From: RPQJ01 sp963754535
GTDB taxonomy: Bacteria > Pseudomonadota > Gammaproteobacteria > Steroidobacterales > Steroidobacteraceae
Reading direction: 5' to 3'
NCBI GenBank assembly: GCA_963754535.1
Contig: CAVWGG010000004.1
Coordinates: 124,001 to 188,000 of the forward strand
Length of the DNA: 64,000 nucleotides
Of this stretch, positions 53,272-60,821 are shown piece after piece. Numbering within the stretch: position 1 is the first letter of the stretch; each line of letters starts with the position of its first letter. Below the pieces are notes generated by a model. It had not been told where the DNA came from. It saw only the letters and a program-made list of their open reading frames with translations, and did no database searches. Made by a program: the position numbers and the translations under genes.

Positions 53272-54917
53272 TGCGGTGCGTGGCTCGAAGGAGGTGGCGC
53301 GCCGGTGGGCTCAGCGCACTGGACCGCGCCATTTTCATCGTGCAGGCAGACGTCGAGCCGGTAGCCGACGGCTTCCGGCGTGGTGCCGACGATCGCGAGT
53401 TCGGCTTCGGTCGACGAACCCGCGGGCAGCAGGCGCGTCGCCTGGGCGGGATCTTCCAGGTATTCGGCGGGCCGGAAATCACGTCGCGCGACGGTGCCCC
53501 CGAAGCGATCCTCGAGCTCGAGCCGCAGCAGCGGCATCGGCTGCGCGAAGGAGGCGCCGTTCTTCAGGCTGGCGCGCACTGTCATCGTGCCGGCGGCGGT
53601 GGGCGCGGATTCGTTCGCGCCCCACTGTCGCAGCTCGAATGCGGCGAGGTTCCAGTTCGGCGGCAGCGGCCTGCCGACACGCGAGTAGATTTCGCGCAGC
53701 ACGGGACCGATCGTCGCGTCGCGCGCGAGCTGCAAGCGGTAGTGATGGGCGAGCTGCGCGGAAAGCGACAGTGCCAGCACCAGTGCGCCGATGCCCCAGG
53801 CCAAGCCCCGGCTGCGTTGGTTGGCAGCGGCAGCGAGATCGTCGGCGAGCCGGTGATCCTGCTCGCCGATCTCGAACGATTCGTCCGCTGCAGGCTCTGC
53901 CAGGCGTCGCCAGCGTGCCGCAACCGGTGCCACGGCCGGTTTCACTTCTTCTGGCGGTGGTGCGAGCGCTTCGGTGGACTCGACCGCGATCGCTGCAGCG
54001 GTCGCCGCCACGGCGGCAGGCAGCATTTCGAGGGGAGCCATCGGTGCGTCCGGCTCATCCGCTGCATACTCCGCGTGAACCGCGCCCGCATCAACGACGT
54101 GCTTTGAGTCGGCGCGGTCCTCGACCGACTCCTCGTGCGGGAACACGGATTCCGGAGCGTCCCGCAGGACCTCGAAGCGATCGGTCGAATCAAGGTCGTG
54201 CGGCTCAAGGTCGTGCGGCGGCTCAAGGGCGTCGGTGGCCGCTGCTTCCGTCGCAATATCACCCACCACGTCCGCGCCCGCGTTCAAGCCCCGGTGCGTG
54301 CCCGTGATCTCCGCGCGGTGCTGCTCGTCGATCTCCTTTTCGATCTCGCGTTCGAGGAAGTCCTCGTCGAACCCCCCGAAACCTTCGATGCCCTCGATCT
54401 GGATGCGCTCGCCTTCGAGCGTGATGTCCTCCACCGTCTCGGGTTCGTGGACCCAGACCGGCGGATCGTTGGCGTCGCGGCCGGCTTCGACCTCGTCGCC
54501 GGTTTCGCCTTCTTTCAGGAAGCCCACGAGTTCGGCGGAGCTGGTGTCGCCCATGCGTCCGGCGCGATCACCGGGGGACGAGGACGCGCCGAACCGGCTC
54601 TGCCAGTCGCGTGCATCGATGAAGACTTGTTCGATGTCGTCGGCGGAAAAGTGAAACTCCGGCAAGCCGCTGCCTTCGCTGCCGGAAAGCAAGCCGACAG
54701 CCGTTGCGCCCGTCATGCCCCCCACGTCGGTCGCGCCCGGCGGAACCGGCTCGCCGAGGTCCGCGGTCGGGCCGTCTGCCTGCAGCGTGTCGCTGAGGCG
54801 GGGCAGAGCGTCGAACGCACTGCCACACCGGCCGCAACGCACCGTGCCGTGCGCGGCGCGCAATGCAGCCGCCGACACGCGAAAGCGCGTAAGGCATTCA
54901 GGACACTGGGAATACAT
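53268..54917 (-). CDS. Zinc-ribbon and DUF3426 membrane protein
   Basis: 549 residues. It starts with an MJ0042-type zinc ribbon, CPECLTRFRVSAAALRAAHG then CGRCGSAFDAL (four Cys). A long acidic, low-complexity cytoplasmic region (about 60-360) follows, rich in Glu, Asp and Pro. One membrane helix at about residue 375 (GLAWGIGALVLALSLSA) leads to a periplasmic DUF3426 domain (NLAAFELRQWGANESAPTAA, RLELEDRFGGTVARRDF). The architecture is common in proteobacteria and lies between prmA and dusB in many of them. The function is unknown; the acidic spacer is longer than usual. Confidence 0.9.
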   Translation of the reverse strand: MYSQCPECLTRFRVSAAALRAAHGTVRCGRCGSAFDALPRLSDTLQADGPTADLGEPVPPGATDVGGMTGATAVGLLSGSEGSGLPEFHFSADDIEQVFIDARDWQSRFGASSSPGDRAGRMGDTSSAELVGFLKEGETGDEVEAGRDANDPPVWVHEPETVEDITLEGERIQIEGIEGFGGFDEDFLEREIEKEIDEQHRAEITGTHRGLNAGADVVGDIATEAAATDALEPPHDLEPHDLDSTDRFEVLRDAPESVFPHEESVEDRADSKHVVDAGAVHAEYAADEPDAPMAPLEMLPAAVAATAAAIAVESTEALAPPPEEVKPAVAPVAARWRRLAEPAADESFEIGEQDHRLADDLAAAANQRSRGLAWGIGALVLALSLSAQLAHHYRLQLARDATIGPVLREIYSRVGRPLPPNWNLAAFELRQWGANESAPTAAGTMTVRASLKNGASFAQPMPLLRLELEDRFGGTVARRDFRPAEYLEDPAQATRLLPAGSSTEAELAIVGTTPEAVGYRLDVCLHDENGAVQCAEPTGAPPPSSHAPQ

Positions 54918-54944
54918 TGGTCGTTATTCTATTTCTTCCAGGCG

Positions 54945-55886
54945 TCACATGGCGCGCCGGTAGCCTGTCAGCAGCCCCCACCCATCACGTGCGCCGGCCA
55001 GGCCGATATCAAACCATGGCCGGTAAGCGGCTGTCACGGCACCTGCCTGCTCGACCAGCAGGCCGCTCAGGGCGATCTGGCCCCCGATCCGGGTGCGGTC
55101 GGCCAGCAGCGGTGCCAGTTCCACCAGCGGTCCGGCCAGGATGTTGGCCAGCAGCACGTCGGCCTGGGCCTTTTCGACCTCCCGGTCAGCAGTTACCTGG
55201 AGTTGGGCCTGCACTGCGTTGCGTTCAGCGTTCTCGCGGGTGGCCAGCAGCGCCTGCGGGTCGATGTCCATTGCCATCGCGTGGCGGGCGCCCAGCCGGA
55301 GTGCTGCGATGGCGAGGATGCCGGAGCCGCAGCCGTAATCGATGACGGCGGCCCCGGCGAGCCATGGCTTGGCGCCTCCAGGACCGGGGGTCGCGCCTGA
55401 ATCGAGCCACTCGAGGCACAGTGCCGTGGTCGCGTGGGTGCCGGTGCCGAACGCGAGTCCCGGATCGAGCTCGAGCAAGACCACGTCCATGTCGGGCCCG
55501 ATGGCGGCGGGGTCGGGTCGCTGTCCGCCAGGACACACCCAGAGCCGCTGCCCGAAGCGCATCGGCTTGAAGTCCTTCAGCCACTCGCGCTCCCAGGCTC
55601 GATCGGCGACGGTTTCGAACCGGGCTTGCCCGGCGACGAGCAAGGGATCGAGTCCCGGCGCCGAGCTGAGTGACGCTCGCACCTGGTCGGCGTCGGCGTC
55701 TGCCGCGAAGACTGCGCGCACGACGATCGTCGGCCAGAGCGGCATCGCGCCGGGTGCCGGCTCCAGGACCGGGTCGTCGGCCGCGTCGAGCAGCGTGACG
55801 GAGAGCGCGCCCAGTTCGAACAGCGCGTCCTCGTAGAGCTCGGGGTTGCGCGCGCCGATGTCGAGGCTGAGTTGCAGGAAGGGCAT
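54945..55886 (-). CDS. prmA: Ribosomal protein L11 methyltransferase
   Basis: 313 residues (E. coli 293). The N-terminal substrate-recognition domain begins MPFLQLSLDIGARNPELYED; the SAM-binding domain has LELDPGLAFGTGTHATTALC, VIDYGCGSGILAIAALRLGA, MAMDIDPQALLATRENA and ADVLLANILAGPLVELAPLL (NIL-type catalytic strand). It trimethylates L11 residues. In related genomes prmA is often close to accC; here the two are separated by 1.8 kb holding two palindromic elements, a toxin-antitoxin pair and a membrane-protein frame. Confidence 0.96.
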   Translation of the reverse strand: MPFLQLSLDIGARNPELYEDALFELGALSVTLLDAADDPVLEPAPGAMPLWPTIVVRAVFAADADADQVRASLSSAPGLDPLLVAGQARFETVADRAWEREWLKDFKPMRFGQRLWVCPGGQRPDPAAIGPDMDVVLLELDPGLAFGTGTHATTALCLEWLDSGATPGPGGAKPWLAGAAVIDYGCGSGILAIAALRLGARHAMAMDIDPQALLATRENAERNAVQAQLQVTADREVEKAQADVLLANILAGPLVELAPLLADRTRIGGQIALSGLLVEQAGAVTAAYRPWFDIGLAGARDGWGLLTGYRRAM

Positions 55887-55945
55887 GCGATCAGTCTAGT
55901 GCGTTCTTCGAGGTGCAGACAGCGCGTGGAAATTTGCAGGCATTT

Positions 55946-56095
55946 GATCCGGAACCTTCCCCCGAGCTTGGAAAGGCAGACACGCGCTCGGGGGAAGGTC
56001 CCGGATCGAGCGCCTGACGACACGCGCCTGAGCGACCTCGAAAACGCAGAGCGCCGCTGTCGCGCCTCGTGCGTTGCCGAGCTCCCACGGCGCAA
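55946..56095 (+). repeat. Composite palindromic element, copy 4
   Basis: Hairpin A spans 55946-56007 (GATCCGG/CCGGATC outer arms, CCTTCCCCC/GGGGGAAGG inner arms, conserved loop TTGGAAAGGCAGACACGC). A CGCCTGAGCG box follows at 56025, but hairpin B is degenerate in this copy. It lies between the antitoxin 3' end and the prmA start. Confidence 0.75.
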
Positions 56096-56289
56096 GTGAC
56101 TTCGACATATACAGACGCAAAGAGAGCTGACGGCCTCGGCGTGCTGCCGTCAGGCGCATGAATCAGTGTTGCCGTAAGTCGGTTGCGAATGTCTCAAATC
56201 GACCCGAAGCAGACCTTTGGGCGGGTGTCGTTAAATGGCGGCTGGATTGATTTGCGTTACCGCCATCCGCTCGAATCGATTGAATAGCG

Positions 56290-56574
56290 TCAGGCCGCGA
56301 TCTTCAGTCCGACGGAGATGCCGGACTTAGCACACAGGCCGACCAGGTAATCGAGCGACAGCAGCTCAACCTTGCCGCGGGTGATTTCGGACACGCGTGG
56401 TTGCGTGATACCGAGGCGCTTCGAGGCCTGAGCCTGCGTCAATTCTTCCCGCTCTATCCACGCGCGCAACGCTTCGGCGAGTTTTGCCCGCAGAAGCATG
56501 ACTTCCGCCTCGTGCGGCGGGAAGCCAAGGTCGAGAAAGACATTTCCACTTGATTCGGTCACTTTCTTAGCCAC
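56290..56574 (-). CDS. HigA-type XRE-family antitoxin
   Basis: 94 residues from a GTG, overlapping the toxin stop by eight bases. It has a helix-turn-helix in RAWIEREELTQAQASKRLGI then TQPRVSEITRGKVELLSLDY. The pattern (LxxWIxxxxLTQxxAxxxLGI and QPRVSxITRGK) is that of the antitoxins paired with Gp49/HigB-like toxins, where toxin comes first. It should neutralise the toxin and, with it, repress the promoter at 56909-56942 through the palindrome found there. The pair lies in a 1.8-kb insertion between accC and prmA. Confidence 0.88.
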   Translation of the reverse strand: MAKKVTESSGNVFLDLGFPPHEAEVMLLRAKLAEALRAWIEREELTQAQASKRLGITQPRVSEITRGKVELLSLDYLVGLCAKSGISVGLKIAA

Positions 56575-56908
56575 GTTTCACTCCTTCGGCGAGTTCACGC
56601 GCGATCCGGTAGCGCTGCATCGCGAGGTCCAGATCGGCCCGGGCCGTCTTTTGCGTCTTCTTCTGGAACGCGTGCAGTACGTAGACAGCATCCGTAAATT
56701 TCGCGACGTAGATCACCCGGTACGCTCCGCTCGCGTCGCGCACGCGAATCTCACAGGTGCCGGGGCCGACGCTGCTCATGGGCTTCCAGTTCTCAGGGTC
56801 CCGTCCGACCTGAACCATGAATAATTCATGGCCCGCGCGGGCGCGCACTGCTACGGGAAACGCGGCGAGGTCGTCGCGGGTGCTGCCAACGAAGCGGACG
56901 GGCTTCAT
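56567..56908 (-). CDS. HigB/Gp49-type (RelE-superfamily) toxin
   Basis: 113 residues. It shows the phage-derived Gp49-like pattern: VRFVGSTRDDLAAFPVAVRA, RDPENWKPMSSVGPGTCEIRV, SGAYRVIYVAKFTDAVYVLH, AFQKKTQKTARADLDLAMQR. Aromatic and Lys/Arg residues of the RelE fold (RVIYVAKF, FQKKTQKT) are present, so it likely cuts mRNA on the ribosome. The gene comes first in the operon, as in higBA. The start codon is only six bases from a consensus TATAAT, suggesting a leaderless mRNA. Confidence 0.88.
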   Translation of the reverse strand: MKPVRFVGSTRDDLAAFPVAVRARAGHELFMVQVGRDPENWKPMSSVGPGTCEIRVRDASGAYRVIYVAKFTDAVYVLHAFQKKTQKTARADLDLAMQRYRIARELAEGVKRG

Positions 56909-56942
56909 GACATTATTATACGAATGTTCGTATGCTCGTCAA
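56909..56942 (-). promoter_or_regulatory. higBA-type promoter and operator, probably leaderless
   Basis: On the minus strand, TTGACG (56937-56942), 16 bases, then TATAAT (56915-56920), an almost ideal sigma-70 promoter. Transcription would start at or beside the toxin ATG at 56908. The spacer holds the palindrome ATACGAA-TG-TTCGTAT (56918-56933), a likely binding site for the antitoxin. Confidence 0.8.
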
Positions 56943-56981
56943 GAATACTCTAAAGCGGACGATCGAACCGAACAAGCGACC

Positions 56982-57248
56982 CTAATGAGACAGCGACGGC
57001 ACGCTTGGGGACGCCAGACGATGCAAGTGCTTTTGAAGGCCATGCTTCAGCGCCGGAAGCGATGCGATCCAGCTTGCGACCATGCCGGCACCGGCTCCCC
57101 ATGACGACCCGAGTTCACCTTGTCCAACGGACGTCGCAACAATGTCTGCGAAAAAGCTGGCGACCAACCCTCCCAAGAATCCGTAAAACACCGCGCGCCA
57201 TATGACGCTCCACCAAATTGGCAACACGACATCCCAGTTGAGTTGCAT
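56982..57248 (-). CDS. Possible small membrane protein
   Basis: 88 residues from the ATG at 57248, with GGGAA upstream. Two hydrophobic segments are seen: VVLPIWWSVIWRAVFYGFLG-type (about 7-35) and GSSWGAGAGMVASWIASLP (about 48-68). The C-terminus is polar. The composition looks genuine and unlike shadow frames, but I recognise no family. It lies in the insertion between accC and prmA, upstream of the toxin gene on the same strand, separated from it by the higBA-type promoter. Confidence 0.45.
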   Translation of the reverse strand: MQLNWDVVLPIWWSVIWRAVFYGFLGGLVASFFADIVATSVGQGELGSSWGAGAGMVASWIASLPALKHGLQKHLHRLASPSVPSLSH

Positions 57249-57454
57249 GAAGTGGATTCCCAATTTATTCGACTTTGTGACTGTCAGATGGGCAAGGCGA
57301 GGAAAGCCGCGCTCACATATGCGTCTGCTTCTGGCCGAACTCGGACTTTCGCCCCGACGGCGTAATCAAGCAAGCACGGAGTAAAACGCGCGGACTGGCG
57401 TGCGCACCGGCATCCAAACCTCCGCTGGCTCGGCTCAAACGCAGCCGCCGGCGG

Positions 57455-57610
57455 TGACGTTGCGCCACCAAACGCTGCGTGCGCCGTGCGAAGTTTTCGG
57501 GCTCGGCCGAAAACGAGCCCAGGCGCCGTGTTGCACAAGCGATTGATCCCGGCCTTTCCCCGAGCGCGTGTCTGCCTTTCCAAGCTTGGGGAAAGGCCCG
57601 GATCAATCGC
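57455..57610 (-). repeat. Composite palindromic element, copy 5 (reverse)
   Basis: Hairpin B is 57493-57514 (GTTTTCGG, GCTCGG, CCGAAAAC) and hairpin A is 57539-57610, with GCGATTGATCC/GGATCAATCGC outer arms and the conserved loop. It is in the opposite orientation to copy 4, so the two face each other across the toxin-antitoxin cassette. It lies next to the accC 3' end. Confidence 0.85.
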
Positions 57611-57699
57611 TTGCAATCAGCGCTTGTCTGGGGCGTTCAGCCGATAGACCGCGCACTGCGCACGCGCAGCTTCGGGGTGGCGCAACCAACCAGTCGCAG

Positions 57700-59043
57700 C
57701 TACTTCAGCCCGAGCCGCCGCTCGAGGTAATGGATGTCCGTGCCGCCCGCCCGGAACGCCGCATGCTGGAAGATTTCCTGGTGGAGAGGCGTATTGGTCT
57801 TGATGCCTTCCACCACGATCTCGTTCAGCGCATTGCGCATGCGCGCGATCGCGGTGTCGCGATCCTCGCCGTGGGCGATGACCTTGGCGACCAGCGAGTC
57901 GTAATACGGCGGCACGACGTAGCCCGTGTACAGGTGACTGTCGACGCGGATGCCCGGACCGCCCGGTGCGTGCCAGAGCCTCACCGGACCCGGCGACGGC
58001 GTGAACGTCTTCGGATCCTCTGCGTTGATGCGGCATTCGATCGCGTGGCCGCGGATCTGCACGTCGTCCTGCGTCCACGGCAGGCGTTCGCCGTCCGCGA
58101 GCCGCAGCTGCGCCTTGACCAGGTCGATGCCCGTGATGAGTTCGGTCACCGGGTGTTCGACCTGGATGCGGGTGTTCATCTCGATGAAGTAGAACTCCTC
58201 GTCCTGGTACAGGAACTCGAGCGTGCCGGCGCTGCGGTAACCGATCTCGGCGCAGGCCGAGGCGACGCGCTCGCTCATCGTGCGGCGCTGCTTGGCGGAG
58301 AGGCCCGGAGCGGGCGCTTCCTCGATGATCTTCTGGTGGCGCCGCTGCATCGAGCAGTCGCGTTCGCCCAGGCAGATCACGTTGCCGTAATGGTCGGCGA
58401 GCACCTGGAACTCGATGTGGCGCGGCTTCTCCAGGAATTTTTCCATGTAGACCTGGTCGTTGCCGAACGCGGCCAGCGCCTCGGCCTTCGTCACGCCCAC
58501 GGAATGGAGCAGCGTCGCGTCGCTGTGCACGACACGCATGCCGCGACCGCCGCCGCCGCCCGACGCCTTGATGATGACCGGGTAGCCGATGTCGTTCGCG
58601 ATGCGGAAGAGTTCGTCGGGGTCCTGGCTGAGGGGTCCGTCGGAACCCGGCACGCAGGGCACGCCTGCGGCCTTCATCGTCTTGATGGCCGAGACCTTGT
58701 CGCCCATGAGACGGATGGTCTCCGGGCGCGGGCCGATGAACTTGAACCCGCTCTTCTCGACGCGTTCGGCGAAGTCCGCGTTCTCGGACAGGAAACCGTA
58801 GCCGGGGTGGACCGCGACCGAATCCGTGACCTCGGCCGCGCTGATGATCGCCGGCATGCTGAGGTAACTGTCGCGTGAATTCGGCGGACCGATGCAGACC
58901 GTCTCGTCCGCGAGCAGCACGTGCTTGAGGTTGCGGTCGGCCGTGGAATGCACGGCCACGGTCTTGATGCCGAGTTCACGGCAGGCGCGGAGGATTCGAA
59001 GTGCGATCTCGCCGCGGTTGGCGATGACGACTTTCTCGAGCAT
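57700..59043 (-). CDS. accC: Acetyl-CoA carboxylase biotin carboxylase subunit
   Basis: 447 residues (E. coli 449). The ATP-grasp enzyme carboxylates biotin on AccB in the first step of fatty-acid synthesis. Visible: VVIANRGEIALRILRACREL (start), VHPGYGFLSENADFAERV, PVIIKASGGGGGRGMRVV (glycine-rich ATP loop), MEKFLEKPRHIEFQVLADHY, IEMNTRIQVEHPVTELITGI with catalytic Glu and Arg, and the final GTDIHYLERRLGLK. It follows accB by 15 bases and shares its transcript. Copy 5 of the palindromic element begins 90 bases beyond its stop. Confidence 0.97.
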   Translation of the reverse strand: MLEKVVIANRGEIALRILRACRELGIKTVAVHSTADRNLKHVLLADETVCIGPPNSRDSYLSMPAIISAAEVTDSVAVHPGYGFLSENADFAERVEKSGFKFIGPRPETIRLMGDKVSAIKTMKAAGVPCVPGSDGPLSQDPDELFRIANDIGYPVIIKASGGGGGRGMRVVHSDATLLHSVGVTKAEALAAFGNDQVYMEKFLEKPRHIEFQVLADHYGNVICLGERDCSMQRRHQKIIEEAPAPGLSAKQRRTMSERVASACAEIGYRSAGTLEFLYQDEEFYFIEMNTRIQVEHPVTELITGIDLVKAQLRLADGERLPWTQDDVQIRGHAIECRINAEDPKTFTPSPGPVRLWHAPGGPGIRVDSHLYTGYVVPPYYDSLVAKVIAHGEDRDTAIARMRNALNEIVVEGIKTNTPLHQEIFQHAAFRAGGTDIHYLERRLGLK

Positions 59044-59058
59044 CGGGGCGGCGCTCGG

Positions 59059-59530
59059 CTATTCGATGACGAAGAGCGGCTGGCCGAACTCGACCGGGTC
59101 GCCGTTCTTCGCGAGCACCGAGACGATGCGCCCTGCCTTGTCCGACTCGATCTGGTTCATCATCTTCATGGCCTCGATGATGCAGAGGACGTCGCCCGGC
59201 TTCACTTCCGAGCCGATGTCGACGAACGGCTTGGCGCCCGGCGCCGGCGCCGAATAGAACGTGCCGACCATCGGCGCCGTGACCGTCTGGTCTGGCGAGG
59301 CGGCGGCAGGCGCAGCGACCACGACCGGGGCCGCCGCCGGCGGGTGCCGCAGGAGCGGCGGCCTGGGCGGGGGGCGGGCCGTACATCATGTGCTGCGGCA
59401 TCATCGCGAACGTGCCGCCACTCGGGTGACGGCTGATGCGGACCGACTCTTCGCCTTCCTTGATCTCGATCTCGGCGACGCCCGTTTCATCGAGCAGTTC
59501 GATCAGCTTCTTGACCTTGCGGATATCCAT
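59059..59530 (-). CDS. accB: Biotin carboxyl carrier protein AccB, one frameshift
   Basis: About 156 residues when joined. The N-terminal part is MDIRKVKKLIELLDETGVAE then EEGEESVRISRH-type sequence and a Pro/Ala-rich thumb linker. Near 59335, in a GGCGGCGGCCCC stretch, one base breaks the frame. The biotinyl domain continues in the other frame: TAPMVGTFYSAPAPGAKPFV, VLCIIEAMKMMNQIESDKAG with the biotin Lys in EAMKM, ending FGQPLFVIE. It carries biotin between the two halves of acetyl-CoA carboxylase. Because the gene is essential, a sequencing error is likely. In the operon aroQ-accB-accC. Confidence 0.92.
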
Positions 59531-59556
59531 CTTGGTGTGATCCCCCCGGATCTCGA

Positions 59557-60027
59557 TCAGTTGGGCAGTGGCGCGTTGCCGGACTTGCCTGCAGCGAGTT
59601 GCTGGCTGGCGGCGCGCAGTGCCAGTTCGTAACCGACAGCGCCGAGACCACTGATGGTGCCGACGGCGATGTCGGAGAAGTAGGAGTGGTGCCTGAACGT
59701 TTCGCGCGCGTGCACGTTGCTCAGGTGGACCTCGATGAACGGAATCTTGACGGCCAGCAGCGCGTCGCGGAGCGCGACGCTCGTGTGCGTGAAGCCGGCC
59801 GGATTGAAGACGATGTAGGCGACGTGGCTGTCAGGCGCCTGGTGGATGCAGTCGATCAGCTCGGCTTCGGAGTTGCTCTGCTTCGCCGTCAGCTTATGTC
59901 CAAACTCCGCCGCCAGTTTCGTGGCTCGCTCGTGAATCTGCTCGAGCGTGACCTGGCCATAGACGCCTGGCTCGCGACTGCCGAGCAGGTTCAGGTTGGG
60001 TCCGTTGAGAAGCAGGATGTGCGCCAT
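59557..60027 (-). CDS. aroQ: Type II 3-dehydroquinate dehydratase
   Basis: 156 residues from the ATG at 60027; upstream residues in frame are not protein-like. The dodecameric type II enzyme dehydrates 3-dehydroquinate in the shikimate pathway. Motifs: ILLLNGPNLNLLGSREPGVY (with the lid Arg and Tyr), QSNSEAELIDCIHQA, FNPAGFTHTSVALRDALLAV and IEVHLSNVHARETFRHHSYF with the catalytic His. It stands directly before accB, a common gammaproteobacterial order. Confidence 0.96.
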   Translation of the reverse strand: MAHILLLNGPNLNLLGSREPGVYGQVTLEQIHERATKLAAEFGHKLTAKQSNSEAELIDCIHQAPDSHVAYIVFNPAGFTHTSVALRDALLAVKIPFIEVHLSNVHARETFRHHSYFSDIAVGTISGLGAVGYELALRAASQQLAAGKSGNAPLPN

Positions 60028-60136
60028 GGCCCTGGGTCGGTGGAGGCGTGGTCGGGCGCGCAGTCTACCTCCATCTGTCGCCAAATGGCGACAGGTTTAT
60101 GCTCCTGATCGCCGGAGATAGCACCGTTTTCTCCGC

Positions 60137-60821
60137 CTATCCGGCGCTTTTCTCGTCGGACTTGGTCTTTGGTGGCAAGACCGCCAGGGCCGTAGCGATG
60201 GCGGCCCGCGCCTGGACCGGATCCAGCCGGCCCTCGTTCACGTTGCGCACGGCCGCTAGGATGATGATCGCCTCGTCCGCGGTCAACTCGCCCATGTGGA
60301 GGGCGATCACCCGGCCACTCGTGTCGGTGAAGATCGTGAACGGCAGGCCGACCGCATCGACGCCGAAGGCGGCGGCGGCATCCAGCGCCTCCTGTTCCCC
60401 GATCAGCATCGGGTAGTCGATCTTCATTTCCTTGGCGTAGTCGAGGACCTTGTCGCGGAAGTCGATCGCGATGCCGACGACCTGGAAGTTCTCGTCGGCG
60501 TGATCGGCGGCCAGTTTCTTCAGCAGCGGGATTTCGCGACGACACGGAGCGCACCACGTCGCCCAGAAATTGACGATCAGCGCCTTGCCCTTCCAGTCGT
60601 CCCGGAGCGAGCGCATGACGCCGTCCTGGTCGGCCAGCTTGAACTCGGGGATCACCGCCGCGAGCCTGGACGTCGGTGCCGGTTCGGCGACGCTCCGGCA
60701 GCAGGCGCGGTGCCTCCACCACGGCCGGGGCGGTCGCACGCGGCTGCACGACGAAGTAGTAGCCGGCCGCGCCGGCGAGTCCGGCCAGTGCCGCGATGAC
60801 GATGAGCGTGCGGCTGTTCAT
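60137..60821 (-). CDS. TlpA/ResA-like membrane-anchored thioredoxin, one frameshift
   Basis: The start ATG at 60821 overlaps the dsbD stop (ATGA). Residues 1-25 form a signal anchor (LIVIAALAGLAGAAGYYFVV). Between about 60690 and 60715 the frame breaks. The thioredoxin domain continues in another frame to 60137: IPEFKLADQDGVMRSLRDDW, NFWATWCAPCRREIPLLKKL (redox CAPC), VVGIAIDFRDKVLDYAKEM, GLPFTIFTDTSGRVIALHMG. It should be a periplasmic dithiol reductase, and its coupling to dsbD suggests that DsbD supplies its electrons, for example for cytochrome c maturation. The downstream neighbour is aroQ. Confidence 0.88.

Noticed and set aside
47473..57610. Integron attC sites or CRISPR repeats as an explanation for the palindromic elements
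   Set aside because: The stems start with GTT and end with AAC, the reverse of attC core order; spacing is irregular, and no integrase, cas gene or cassette array is visible.
57617..58078. 153-codon minus-strand frame over the accC 3' end
   Set aside because: It overlaps the conserved accC coding sequence in another frame and runs into the palindromic element region.
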